Positions 7,906 to 16,350 of a stretch of DNA of 44,607 bases are shown here, one piece after another. The notes under the pieces were generated by a model, which had not been told where the DNA came from, did not search any database, and was given only the letters and a program-made list of their open reading frames with translations. This DNA comes from CAZYJD01 sp964647785 (GTDB taxonomy: Bacteria > Bacteroidota > Bacteroidia > NS11-12g > UBA9320). Position numbers and translations under genes: made by a program. The stretch lies in assembly GCA_964647785.1 (NCBI GenBank), contig CAZYJD010000009.1:1-44607 (forward strand). Reading direction: 5' to 3'. Within the stretch, counting starts at the first letter, position 1, and every line of letters starts with the position of its first letter.

Positions 7906-9441
7906 ATGCAGAGCGAAGATCAATTCAAGAAGGTAGTAGCCCACTCAAAAGAGTACGGCTTTGTATTTCAGAGCAGCGAAATCTACGACGGACTGAGTGC
8001 CGTATACGACTATGGCCAAAATGGCAGCCAGTTGAAGCGGAATATCCGTGAATATTGGTGGCAAAGCATGTTGCGCATGCATGAGAACATCGTTGGAATC
8101 GATTCGGCCATCTTCATGCATCCAACCATATGGAAGGCCAGCGGACACGTGGATGGGTTCAACGACCCAATGATCGACAACAAAGACAGTAAAAAGCGCT
8201 ACCGCGCCGATGTTTTGCTGGAAGAATACCAGGAGAAACTCCGCCTCAAAATCATGAAGGAGGTGGAAAAAGCCAGCCGCAAATTTGGCGACGCTTTCAA
8301 TCTGGAACAATTCCTGGCCACCAACCCCAATGTGCTTCGCAATCAGAAAAAGATTGATCATGTGGACCATGAACTGAAAGAAGGTCTGGAAAGCGGTGAC
8401 TTGGAGCGCATCCGTCAGTTGATCATTGAACTGGAAATTGCCTGTCCGGTTTCGGGCACCAAAAACTGGACAGAAGTTCGGCAGTTCAACCTCATGTACA
8501 GCACGCAAATGAATGCCATTGAAGGGGCTTCTGAATTGTACCTGAGACCCGAAACTGCGCAGGGGATTTTTGTGAATTACCTCAATGTGCAGAAAACAGG
8601 CCGAATGAAAATCCCCTTTGGGATTGCCCAAACAGGAAAGGCGTTCCGAAACGAAATCGTAGCACGCCAGTTTATCATGCGCATGAAAGAATTCGAGCAA
8701 ATGGAGATGCAGTTTTTTGTGGCTCCCGGCACGGAAATGGACTGGTACAATTACTGGAAGGATCAGCGCATGAAATGGCACCTGGCCATGGGCATCCCCC
8801 AAAGTAAATACCGCCTGCACAATCACGTTAAATTGGCGCACTATGCCAATGCTGCTGTAGACATCGAATTTGACTTCCCTTTTGGGTTCAAGGAAGTGGA
8901 AGGCATCCACTCACGAACCGACTTTGACCTGAGCAGACACCAGGAATTCAGTGGAAAGAAATTGCAGTACTTCGATCCCGAACGCAATGAGAATTATGTG
9001 CCCTATGTTGTAGAAACTTCTGTAGGTCTCGATCGTCTGTTTCTGCTGCTCATGAGCCACTGCCTGCAAGAAGAAACCCTGGAAGGGGGCGACAAGCGCG
9101 ACGTTTTAAAGCTTCCGGCACCCCTTGCACCTGTGCAGCTGGCCGTGCTGCCGCTAACCAAAAAAGATGGCTTGCCCGAAATGGCCCGTAAAATCATGGA
9201 TGAGCTGAAGTATGACTTCAATTGCTTTTACGAAGAAAAAGACACCATTGGTAAGCGCTATCGCCGGCAAGATGCCATCGGTACGCCATTTTGCATCACC
9301 ATTGACCACGAATCCCTTCAAAATGAAGATGTAACCATTCGCTACCGTGACGATATGCGTCAGGAACGTTTGAAAATTTCGGCCCTGCCAGCCCTCTTAC
9401 AACAGGAAGTAAGCATGAGGAGCCTGCTGAAAAAACTTTAA
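7906..9441 (+). CDS. glyQS: Glycyl-tRNA synthetase, single-chain class II type
   Basis: The 511-residue enzyme charges tRNA-Gly with glycine. It is the dimeric single-chain (alpha2) form, not the alpha/beta form of enterobacteria. The N-terminal catalytic domain has YLRPETAQGIFVNYLN, then the class II motif 2 with FRNE and the EFEQME segment. Motif 3 is VETSVGLDRL. An anticodon-binding domain follows from about residue 410 (LAPVQLAVLPL). I set the start at 7906 because the -7 box at 7883-7890 excludes the earlier ATG, and because MQSEDQFKKVVAHSKEYGFV matches the family start. It diverges from the M48 gene. Confidence 0.96.
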   Translation: MQSEDQFKKVVAHSKEYGFVFQSSEIYDGLSAVYDYGQNGSQLKRNIREYWWQSMLRMHENIVGIDSAIFMHPTIWKASGHVDGFNDPMIDNKDSKKRYRADVLLEEYQEKLRLKIMKEVEKASRKFGDAFNLEQFLATNPNVLRNQKKIDHVDHELKEGLESGDLERIRQLIIELEIACPVSGTKNWTEVRQFNLMYSTQMNAIEGASELYLRPETAQGIFVNYLNVQKTGRMKIPFGIAQTGKAFRNEIVARQFIMRMKEFEQMEMQFFVAPGTEMDWYNYWKDQRMKWHLAMGIPQSKYRLHNHVKLAHYANAAVDIEFDFPFGFKEVEGIHSRTDFDLSRHQEFSGKKLQYFDPERNENYVPYVVETSVGLDRLFLLLMSHCLQEETLEGGDKRDVLKLPAPLAPVQLAVLPLTKKDGLPEMARKIMDELKYDFNCFYEEKDTIGKRYRRQDAIGTPFCITIDHESLQNEDVTIRYRDDMRQERLKISALPALLQQEVSMRSLLKKL

Positions 9442-9521
9442 TCACCAATCAATAAAAAGCATTCTTCCATTGCACTCAGAAATGCCTCCGCCAAAGGGTC
9501 ATTTAGAAGATTGAAATATTC

Positions 9522-9529
9522 TATTTTTG
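9522..9529 (+). promoter_or_regulatory. -7 box (TATTTTTG) of pdhB
   Basis: A perfect TAnnTTTG lies 22 bases before the ATG at 9552. Confidence 0.55.
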
Positions 9530-9551
9530 CACTCTTAAAATTTAAGTCGGC

Positions 9552-10532
9552 ATGAGACAAATACAGATGAGAGAAGCCCTTCGTGAAGCCATGCAAGAAG
9601 AAATGCGCCGCGATGAAAGCGTATTCCTGATGGGAGAAGAAGTGGCAGGATATAATGGCGCCTACAAAGTTAGCCAGGGAATGCTAGAAGAATTTGGCGC
9701 CCGCCGGATCGTAGACACCCCCATTGCCGAACTCGGTTTTGCAGGAATTGGCGTGGGTGCTGCCATGAATGGCCTTCGCCCCATCATTGAGTTCATGACC
9801 TTTAATTTTTCATTGGTGGCGATTGATCAGGTCATCAACTCTGCTGCAAAAATGAACAGCATGAGTGGCGGTCATTTCACCTGCCCTATGGTGTTCAGAG
9901 GACCAACAGGAAGTGCAGGCCAGCTAGGTGCGCAGCACAGCCAGAATTTTGAAAACTGGTATGCCAACACCCCAGGTCTGAAAGTGGTGGTCATCTCAAA
10001 TCCTTACAATGCAAAAGGTTTGCTCAAATCTGCCATTCGCGATAATGATCCTGTAATTTTTATGGAAAGTGAGCAGATGTATGGACTCAAAGGTGAAGTG
10101 CCTGAAGAAGAGTACCTCATTCCGCTCGGAAAAGCCGAAGTGGTGGAACAAGGGAGCGATGTAACCATTGTGAGCTTTGGTAAAATGATGCGCGTGGTTG
10201 AAGCTGCTGTTCTTGAAATGAAGAAAGAAGGCATCCAACCTGAAGTAATTGACCTGCTTACTGTAAGACCCATCGATTATGCCACCGTCATTGAATCGGT
10301 TAAGAAAACCAACCGACTTGTTGTGGTGGAGGAGGCATGGCCACTTGCCAGCATTTCTGCCGAATTGGGTTATATGATACAAAAAGAAGCCTTCGACTAC
10401 CTCGATGCCCCCGTTCAGCGCGTAACCAGCCGCGATGTTCCCCTGCCCTATGCCCCAACCTTGGTTGAAGCCTATCTGCCAAACGTAGAGCGCATCATGC
10501 AGGCTGTAAAAGCCGTTACCTACCGCATCTGA
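9552..10532 (+). CDS. pdhB: Pyruvate dehydrogenase E1 component, beta subunit
   Basis: The 326-residue subunit pairs with an E1 alpha chain to form the thiamine-diphosphate enzyme that decarboxylates pyruvate and reduces the E2 lipoyl group. Typical segments are MREALREAMQEEM at the start, FLMGEEVAGYNGAYKVSQG, DTPIAELGFAGIGVGAAMNGLRP split across the cofactor-facing helix, GPTGSAGQLGAQHSQ, and the C-terminal transketolase domain with DLLTVRPID and VVVEEAWP. Length and order fit the family. No E1 alpha or E2 gene is adjacent, so the complex is encoded at several loci. A ferredoxin gene begins 4 bases after the stop. Other branched-chain 2-oxoacid dehydrogenases look similar, but the fit to PDH is best. 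Confidence 0.93.
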   Translation: MRQIQMREALREAMQEEMRRDESVFLMGEEVAGYNGAYKVSQGMLEEFGARRIVDTPIAELGFAGIGVGAAMNGLRPIIEFMTFNFSLVAIDQVINSAAKMNSMSGGHFTCPMVFRGPTGSAGQLGAQHSQNFENWYANTPGLKVVVISNPYNAKGLLKSAIRDNDPVIFMESEQMYGLKGEVPEEEYLIPLGKAEVVEQGSDVTIVSFGKMMRVVEAAVLEMKKEGIQPEVIDLLTVRPIDYATVIESVKKTNRLVVVEEAWPLASISAELGYMIQKEAFDYLDAPVQRVTSRDVPLPYAPTLVEAYLPNVERIMQAVKAVTYRI

Positions 10533-10536
10533 TTGC

Positions 10537-10866
10537 ATGCAAGACGTTCAGGTAAAAGTAACCGATCTTGAAGGGGAAGTACACGACCTGATCATCCCCA
10601 CCGATATGGGACTGAACCTCATGGAAGCCATGAAAGCCCATGGTCTGCAAGTGAAAGCAACCTGTGGCGGAATGGCCATGTGCGCCACTTGCCATGTACT
10701 CGTGCTCAACAACCATCCCTTGCCTGAAAGAAGCGAAGATGAAGAAGCCATGCTAGACGAAGCATTTTTGCTCGATGATGATCGCAGCCGCCTGAGTTGC
10801 CAACTTCAGATAAACGATGCCTTGCACGGCTTGGAAGTGCAACTCGGAGAAAGTACCGGCGAATAA
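10537..10866 (+). CDS. Adrenodoxin-type 2Fe-2S ferredoxin
   Basis: The 109-residue soluble electron carrier has cluster ligands Cys43, Cys49, Cys52 and Cys88. The spacing C-x5-C-x2-C then C is that of adrenodoxin or Isc-type ferredoxins, not plant-type. The surrounding CGGMAMCATCHV and RLSCQL segments agree. The acidic stretch (residues 64-83) matches the interaction region of this class. It follows pdhB by 4 bases and is probably cotranscribed. Its partner reductase or acceptor is not in the window; iron-sulfur assembly or an oxygenase are both possible. Confidence 0.9.
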   Translation: MQDVQVKVTDLEGEVHDLIIPTDMGLNLMEAMKAHGLQVKATCGGMAMCATCHVLVLNNHPLPERSEDEEAMLDEAFLLDDDRSRLSCQLQINDALHGLEVQLGESTGE

Positions 10867-10918
10867 TTCATACGCCCCACCTTGCATTTATGGTCGCTCT
10901 GCCAAGCATTTTTTCAAC

Positions 10919-10926
10919 TATATTTG
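10919..10926 (+). promoter_or_regulatory. -7 box (TATATTTG) of the antiporter gene
   Basis: This perfect TAnnTTTG lies 52 bases after the ferredoxin stop and 16 bases before an in-frame TTG at 10943. It supports the TTG as start codon. Confidence 0.55.
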
Positions 10927-10942
10927 GCAAAATCGACTTCAC

Positions 10943-12151
10943 TTGGATAGTTATATTCTCATCATCATCAGCTCCATACTGGTCATTGTCAGTTACCTGT
11001 TCAGTGAACTCTCAAGAAAAACCGGAATCCCTTCGGTGATCATGCTCATCCTTACGGGCATCGTCTTGAATGAGATTGCCATCTTGAATGAAGTGCCAAA
11101 ATTCAACTTCTTTCCCTATTTGGAGATTTTAGGGGTGGTGGGTCTCATCATCATCGTACTGGAAGGTGCCCTGGATCTGGAACTTACGGCCGATCATCTG
11201 CCTATGATCAAAAAATCGTTTTTGTTAGCATTATTGGGCATTTTAGGCTCCATTGGCATCATTTCCATTCTGCTCAAATTCTTCTTTGACATGTATTGGG
11301 GCAAGGCCATTCTCTACGCCACGCCCATGAGCATCATTAGCAGCGCCATTGTGATTCCCAGTGTGATCAACTGCAGCCGTGAAACCCGTGAATTTCTCAC
11401 CTACGAAAGTACTTTAAGCGATATCATAGGCATCCTTGCTTTTTACTTCATTATCGAAGTTCTCGAGAGTGGCGATGCCGTTAGTGCAAGCATTTCTTAC
11501 AGCCTCAGCTTTGTCATGACCGTGGTCATTTCAATACTCCTCAGCATTGGCTTGATCATCATCTTCCGCTTTTTAAAAGGTCGGGCTAAATTGTTTCTTT
11601 TCATTGCCATACTGGTGCTCATCTACAGCCTTGGAAAAACCCTGCACCTGAGTTCCCTTGTGTTGATACTGGTTTTCGGCCTGATCTTGAAAAACCACTC
11701 CATCATTTTTAAAGGTCGCATGGAAAATCTCGCCACCAGTACCGAACTTAACTTGTTAGAGCGTAATTTCCATTTCATCACCATAGAAACCGCATTCATC
11801 CTGCGCACCTTTTTCTTCATTGTTTTCGGTTTAACCATCGACCTTCAGAGCCTGCCCAATTTAAAAGTGTTTTCATTGAGCTTTATCTTGTTCGAGCTGC
11901 TGTTTCTCATTCGCTTTGGTCTGAGCAAGCTCATAGTGAAAGAAAACATTCGCCCTGCAGTATTCATCGCCCCCCGAGGCTTGATCACGGTGCTGCTCTT
12001 TTACAGCATCCCACAGGAGCTTAAGTCGGAAAAATTCGACCCAAACATCATTCTGTGGGTGGTTTTGCTCAGCAGTTTAATGATGGCTTACGGACTCATT
12101 GGCAACCGATTATGGAGATGGGATAAACGACCTGCAAGCGAGGATCTTTAA
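10943..12151 (+). CDS. Cation:proton antiporter (NhaP/CPA type), TTG start
   Basis: The 402-residue inner-membrane protein has about twelve hydrophobic segments. TGIPSVIMLILTGIVLNEIA and GLIIIVLEGALDLEL are typical first segments of monovalent cation:proton antiporters. The third conserved part reads RTFFFIVFGLTIDL, and the end has APRGLITVLLFYSIP. It exchanges Na+ or K+ for H+. No ATG fits: one at 10817 lies inside the ferredoxin gene and adds a non-membrane leader, and the next (11041) would remove a membrane segment. The TTG at 10943 starts the protein just before the first membrane helix and follows a perfect -7 box. CPA1 versus CPA2 assignment is not settled. Confidence 0.85.
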   Translation: MDSYILIIISSILVIVSYLFSELSRKTGIPSVIMLILTGIVLNEIAILNEVPKFNFFPYLEILGVVGLIIIVLEGALDLELTADHLPMIKKSFLLALLGILGSIGIISILLKFFFDMYWGKAILYATPMSIISSAIVIPSVINCSRETREFLTYESTLSDIIGILAFYFIIEVLESGDAVSASISYSLSFVMTVVISILLSIGLIIIFRFLKGRAKLFLFIAILVLIYSLGKTLHLSSLVLILVFGLILKNHSIIFKGRMENLATSTELNLLERNFHFITIETAFILRTFFFIVFGLTIDLQSLPNLKVFSLSFILFELLFLIRFGLSKLIVKENIRPAVFIAPRGLITVLLFYSIPQELKSEKFDPNIILWVVLLSSLMMAYGLIGNRLWRWDKRPASEDL

Positions 12152-12195
12152 GCGCCTATAACAAGCACTTGCCAAATACTGATAATAAGTGTATG

Positions 12196-12203
12196 TATCT
12201 TTG
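12196..12203 (+). promoter_or_regulatory. -7 box (TATCTTTG) overlapping the 5' end of the 1175-residue gene
   Basis: This perfect TAnnTTTG ends 3 bases before the proposed TTG start at 12207. It overlaps the longest possible open frame (GTG 12189), which therefore cannot be the start. Confidence 0.55.
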
Positions 12204-12206
12204 GCG

Positions 12207-15200
12207 TTGAAGAAAATATTGAATTTACGACAGACCATCATCGTATTCATTTTCCTGTTCACAGGTATTCCATCCTTGCAGGCACAAGTTTCAGGATTGC
12301 GAAGCCGCACCATTTCGCCTGTTCCTGATAGTCTGCAGCTCGACAGTCTACCGCTCGTTTCGGGCAGTGTGTTCTGCATCAACTGTGAATCCCAGAATGA
12401 TTTCCGAATCGATTATTTTCATTCGCGCCTTTATTGGACTGCAGCCAACAGACCTGATAGTTTGCTGCTGCGATGGCGTGTAATCACCGCCCCTCTTTCT
12501 AAGCCCCTGCAGCACAAAAGCAAAAGTATGATTGAAGATGTGTTCAGTGAGAACCCTTTCAGTTATGTGCCTTCGCGTTCATCAAATACCGATGTTCTCC
12601 CCTCTGGTAATCTCCAAAGCATGGGAAACATCTCCAGAGGAATTGGATTTGGCAACAATCAAGATGTAGTGGTGAACAGCAATCTCAACCTGCGGCTGGC
12701 CGGAAGCCTCAGCGATGACGTACAAATACGTGCGGTTATTTCTGATGAAAATAACCCCATACAACCGGAAGGAAATACCCAGCAACTGCAAGATTTTGAC
12801 CAGGTCTACATTCAGCTGAACAAAGATAGCAGCCAACTCACGGTGGGTGATTTTCTGATGCAATCGCCCGGAGATTCTTACTTTCTGAAATACCATAAGC
12901 GTTCTCGTGGGTTGCAATTCGCGCACCTTTCACAAAAAGAATCACAACGCATGCGCATCGATGCGGAAATGGCAGTGAGTCGTGGCAGATTCTCTCGCAA
13001 CACCTTTGCGGGTGAAGAGGGCAATCAGGGCCCATACCGCTTAACGGGCACCAATGGTGAAATTTTTATCATCATCATTTCAGGCACCGAAGCTGTTTAT
13101 TTGGATGGAGAACTGCTCAAGAGAGGAGAGCAATTCGATTATGTGATTGACTACAACAGCGGCGAACTCACCTTCACCCCCAACAGGCTCATTACGCGCT
13201 ACAGCAGAATAGTGGTGGAGTTTCAGTACAGCGATCGTAACTACGCGCGTTCCGTGATTCAGAGTGGGTTGAACTATCAGCGCAAAAACTGGCAGTTCGA
13301 TGGAAGACTTTTCTCGGAACAAGACCACAAAAACCAACCTTTTCAACAATCATTGGAGGGTTTCGATAGCCTCAACGGACTCAGTGCTGCAGAAGTCTTA
13401 CGCAATGCCGGCGATCAAATTGAGCAGGCCTATATCCCACGCATACGTCAACTCGATGAATTCAACCCCGAGCGTGTGATGTACCGACGTAAAATTCAAA
13501 TGGGCGACACCTTTTATGTGTACACCAACACCCCTCAGGAAGACAGCGTGTTCTATGAATTGGTGTTCAGTTTTGTGGGACAGGGCAATGGATCGTATCG
13601 ACAGCAAACCAGTACCAACGCCAACGGAAGGGTATTCGAATGGGTGGGGCCCGGCGCGGGAGACTATCTGCCTGTAGAACAGCTGGTAAGCCCCAAAAGC
13701 CAGCAAATGCTCAAATTATCGGCCCGTAGAACTTATGGCAAAGGCAGCTTTGTTCAAATGGAACTCAGTGGCACACGCAACGACTTGAACACTTTCTCCT
13801 CTCTGGATGCAGCAGACAATCTTGGCAGTGGCATCCACGCCCGCTGGCGACATCTGCACGAATGGCGAACTTCCAAAGACAGTAGCATTTGGTGGAAAGG
13901 CGAAAGTGGATTCATGCTCGAAAGGGTCGACTCGGGTTTTCGTTTTGTGGAGCGCTACCGCGATGTGGAGTTCGATCGCATCTGGAACCGACAATTGCAA
14001 AACCCCGATCCCAGCAATGGGAGAACCTTTAGCGAAGAACTCATCAGCCAGTTTTATACGCGTTTGCGCCGTGGAAGAAACCTAAACCTCGGCTACGATC
14101 TATCCTATTACGATAAGAAATCAGATTTCAACGGCTTCAGAAATCAGTTCAGCGGGCAATGGTTACCCGGTAAAAACAATTTGTACAGCCGCCTTGAATG
14201 GCTGCAGGGCAAGCGCTCGTTGAACGGGCAGAGCAGCTTCAGCAATTATGAACGTATTCAAAATGGCTATCGCAGGCAACTCGGCAGCAATACTGGCAGC
14301 CGGCAGATAGAAGCAGGCGGGGAATGGTTGCGAGAAAGAAGCACCAACCGCCTGCAATCGGGCGACAGCCTGTTCAATGGCAGTTTCTTCTACGACCAAT
14401 TGAGCGCTTCGGCCAACTATCGGGACAGCAGCCGGCGCGATGCATCTTTTGAGTTGAACAGCCGGCGTGATTATGCTCCAAAAGAAGGCAGCTTCAATGC
14501 CACCACCCTTGCGCGCACAATGAATTTTCAGGCCGGACAACAGGGGAAAGGCGGTGGAAGCTTCCGCATGAACGGAACTTACCGAAGCTTGGTTATCTTG
14601 GACTCAAACCAAAGGGAAGAAACCATTCAAGGAAGGATTGATTGGAACAGCTGGTGGCTGAAGCGGATGATCCGCAGCAGCACCTTCTACCAGATTGGAA
14701 CCGGGAGGGAGCAAAGGCGGGAGTTTAACTACTTCAAGGTACAGCCGGGCAACGGGATCTACGTTTGGAACGACTACGACAGCAATGGCATACCGGGCCT
14801 GAATGAATTTGAAATTGCTTCTGAACTCGATCGCCCAAGAGCCGACTACATCAGGGTATTTGTGCCGGTACCGGGCTTCATTAACACCAATGTAAACCAG
14901 TTCAACCAGAGCATTTTCATTCAACCCTCGGCGCGCTGGAAAAAGCAACCAAAAGGATGGAAAGGCCTTCCGCTTCGCTTTTCAAATCTCACCGCCCTCA
15001 GAACAGAGCGCAAACTGCAGGGAAGCGACCTACTTGAATTGATCAACCCCTTGAGAATTGAGGTGGCCGACAGCCAGCTGATCAGCACCTCCACCCAATT
15101 TCGGAATGTGCTGTACTTCAATCGATCAGGAGCAGTTTTCGGCATGGACTGGGAATGGCAGGACCGCCGGAACAAGGGACAATTGGTGAATGGATTTGAA

Positions 15201-15734
15201 CTGCGTACCAAAAGTTTTCATCGACTGCAGATGCGCTGGAACATCAGCAGTCACTGGGATTTTCAGGGAGGAACCGAATGGGGACAAAACACTTATTTCT
15301 CAGAATTCTTCACCAACCGAAACTTCGACTATGCCTATCAGAAAACCGATTTCCGACTCGCATTTCAACAGCGCAGCGAATGGCGCATAGGCGCTTTGTA
15401 CGAATATTTCTACGGACTCAATGCACCCGAGTTTGGCAACCAGCAGAGCATTGAGCACAAAATAGGGCTGGAGCTGCGGCGCAGCAGTGTGAACAAAGGA
15501 ACCCTGAATGCCACCTTCAACTATGTAGGTGTGAACTACCGTGGAGAGTCTTCCAGTGCAGTGGCCTATGAACTATTGCGCGGACTGCAAGACGGCAACA
15601 ACTTTGTTTGGAACCTCAATATCCAGCGGCAGATTTCGCAGAGCATCCAATTGTTGCTCAATTACGATGGCCGCAAATCGCAAGAAAGCAACATCATTCA
15701 CATCGGACGGGTTCAGGCACGCTACATTTTCTAA
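12207..15734 (+). CDS. Large outer-membrane protein conserved in Bacteroidota
   Basis: The protein has 1175 residues. Starting at TTG 12207 gives MKKILNLRQTIIVFIFLF and a clean signal peptide ending SLQAQ. Near residue 140 it has GNISRGIGFGNNQDVVVNS, then NLNLRLAGSLSDDVQIRA and IPIQPEGNTQQLQDFD-like text. I recall this block from long uncharacterised outer-membrane proteins found across Bacteroidota. The middle has GEQFDYVIDYNSGELTFTPN. The last 500 residues look like long antiparallel barrel strands (many Arg, Trp, Tyr, Gln) ending in RVQARYIF with a terminal Phe, as outer-membrane barrels do. The function is unknown; transport or envelope assembly is possible. It is convergent with ssb. Confidence 0.75.
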   Translation: MKKILNLRQTIIVFIFLFTGIPSLQAQVSGLRSRTISPVPDSLQLDSLPLVSGSVFCINCESQNDFRIDYFHSRLYWTAANRPDSLLLRWRVITAPLSKPLQHKSKSMIEDVFSENPFSYVPSRSSNTDVLPSGNLQSMGNISRGIGFGNNQDVVVNSNLNLRLAGSLSDDVQIRAVISDENNPIQPEGNTQQLQDFDQVYIQLNKDSSQLTVGDFLMQSPGDSYFLKYHKRSRGLQFAHLSQKESQRMRIDAEMAVSRGRFSRNTFAGEEGNQGPYRLTGTNGEIFIIIISGTEAVYLDGELLKRGEQFDYVIDYNSGELTFTPNRLITRYSRIVVEFQYSDRNYARSVIQSGLNYQRKNWQFDGRLFSEQDHKNQPFQQSLEGFDSLNGLSAAEVLRNAGDQIEQAYIPRIRQLDEFNPERVMYRRKIQMGDTFYVYTNTPQEDSVFYELVFSFVGQGNGSYRQQTSTNANGRVFEWVGPGAGDYLPVEQLVSPKSQQMLKLSARRTYGKGSFVQMELSGTRNDLNTFSSLDAADNLGSGIHARWRHLHEWRTSKDSSIWWKGESGFMLERVDSGFRFVERYRDVEFDRIWNRQLQNPDPSNGRTFSEELISQFYTRLRRGRNLNLGYDLSYYDKKSDFNGFRNQFSGQWLPGKNNLYSRLEWLQGKRSLNGQSSFSNYERIQNGYRRQLGSNTGSRQIEAGGEWLRERSTNRLQSGDSLFNGSFFYDQLSASANYRDSSRRDASFELNSRRDYAPKEGSFNATTLARTMNFQAGQQGKGGGSFRMNGTYRSLVILDSNQREETIQGRIDWNSWWLKRMIRSSTFYQIGTGREQRREFNYFKVQPGNGIYVWNDYDSNGIPGLNEFEIASELDRPRADYIRVFVPVPGFINTNVNQFNQSIFIQPSARWKKQPKGWKGLPLRFSNLTALRTERKLQGSDLLELINPLRIEVADSQLISTSTQFRNVLYFNRSGAVFGMDWEWQDRRNKGQLVNGFELRTKSFHRLQMRWNISSHWDFQGGTEWGQNTYFSEFFTNRNFDYAYQKTDFRLAFQQRSEWRIGALYEYFYGLNAPEFGNQQSIEHKIGLELRRSSVNKGTLNATFNYVGVNYRGESSSAVAYELLRGLQDGNNFVWNLNIQRQISQSIQLLLNYDGRKSQESNIIHIGRVQARYIF

Positions 15735-15766
15735 GCAGCAAGACCGACACGGGCAATTGAACCGTC

Positions 15767-15800
15767 AAAAAAAAGGCACCACTTCAAAAGAAGCAGTGCC
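15767..15800 (-). terminator. Rho-independent terminator of ssb
   Basis: On the minus strand an 11-bp stem (arms 15775-15785 and 15790-15800, two G-U pairs) with a TTTT loop is followed by eight T. It sits 21 bases past the ssb stop, in the gap between convergent genes. Confidence 0.88.
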
Positions 15801-15821
15801 CCTGGCAGTACACCGTTGGTT

Positions 15822-16154
15822 TTACTTGCGAAGCATGAGTAAGTCGCTAACCACAACTTCCGTCGTAAAACGCTTCGTCCCCTCTTGGTCTGTCCAACTG
15901 CGATTGTTGAGCTTGCCTTCAATGGCAATCTCAGCACCTTTGTCGAGGTACTTCTGCGCTACGCTGGCTAAACCTCCCCACATCACTAAACTGTGCCACT
16001 GCACATTGTCGACCTTGTTTCCGTCTTTGTCGCGATAACTTTCGTTGGTCGCAATTGCAACGCGAGCTACTTTCTTTCCGTTGTCGAGTTCTTTCACTTC
16101 GGGAGTAGCTCCCAGGTTTCCAATCAGAGTCACTTTGTTTCTTAAAGCTTTCAT
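15822..16154 (-). CDS. ssb: Single-stranded DNA-binding protein, short form without acidic tail
   Basis: The 110-residue OB-fold protein starts MKALRNKVTLIGNLGATPEV, with ATNESYRDKDG and VQWHSLVMWGGLA in the DNA-binding core and GKLNNRSWTDQEG later. These match bacterial SSB. The chain stops right after the OB fold (VVVSDLLMLRK). It therefore lacks the flexible linker and the acidic C-terminal tip by which housekeeping SSB recruits partners. Such short SSBs are known as second copies in Bacteroidota, and another full-length gene may exist elsewhere. A strong terminator follows. Confidence 0.93.
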   Translation of the reverse strand: MKALRNKVTLIGNLGATPEVKELDNGKKVARVAIATNESYRDKDGNKVDNVQWHSLVMWGGLASVAQKYLDKGAEIAIEGKLNNRSWTDQEGTKRFTTEVVVSDLLMLRK

Positions 16155-16350
16155 AATACGTCTGTTTTTGTGTTAAATAAATAATTCAATGATTGTCGCT
16201 GATCGACGATACAAACTTGAAGACAACTCTGAAACCAAGTCGTATCTTAGACGTATGGATGCATTTATAAGCGTTTGAAAATGACGGCAGCCCCCTTGTA
16301 CAGAATCATCACTGACATTGGATCGCAATAAAGATTATCCTATTTTTCGT

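Noticed and set aside
7945..8910. Open frame of 321 codons on the minus strand inside glyQS
   Set aside because: The plus strand encodes a full glycyl-tRNA synthetase here; the antisense product has no recognisable domain.
16254..16330. Two tiny open frames (7 and 16 codons) on the plus strand between ssb and the FGE-like gene, after a TATCTTAG box
   Set aside because: They are too short to judge, have no supporting signal peptide or conservation evidence, and the box has a mismatch.
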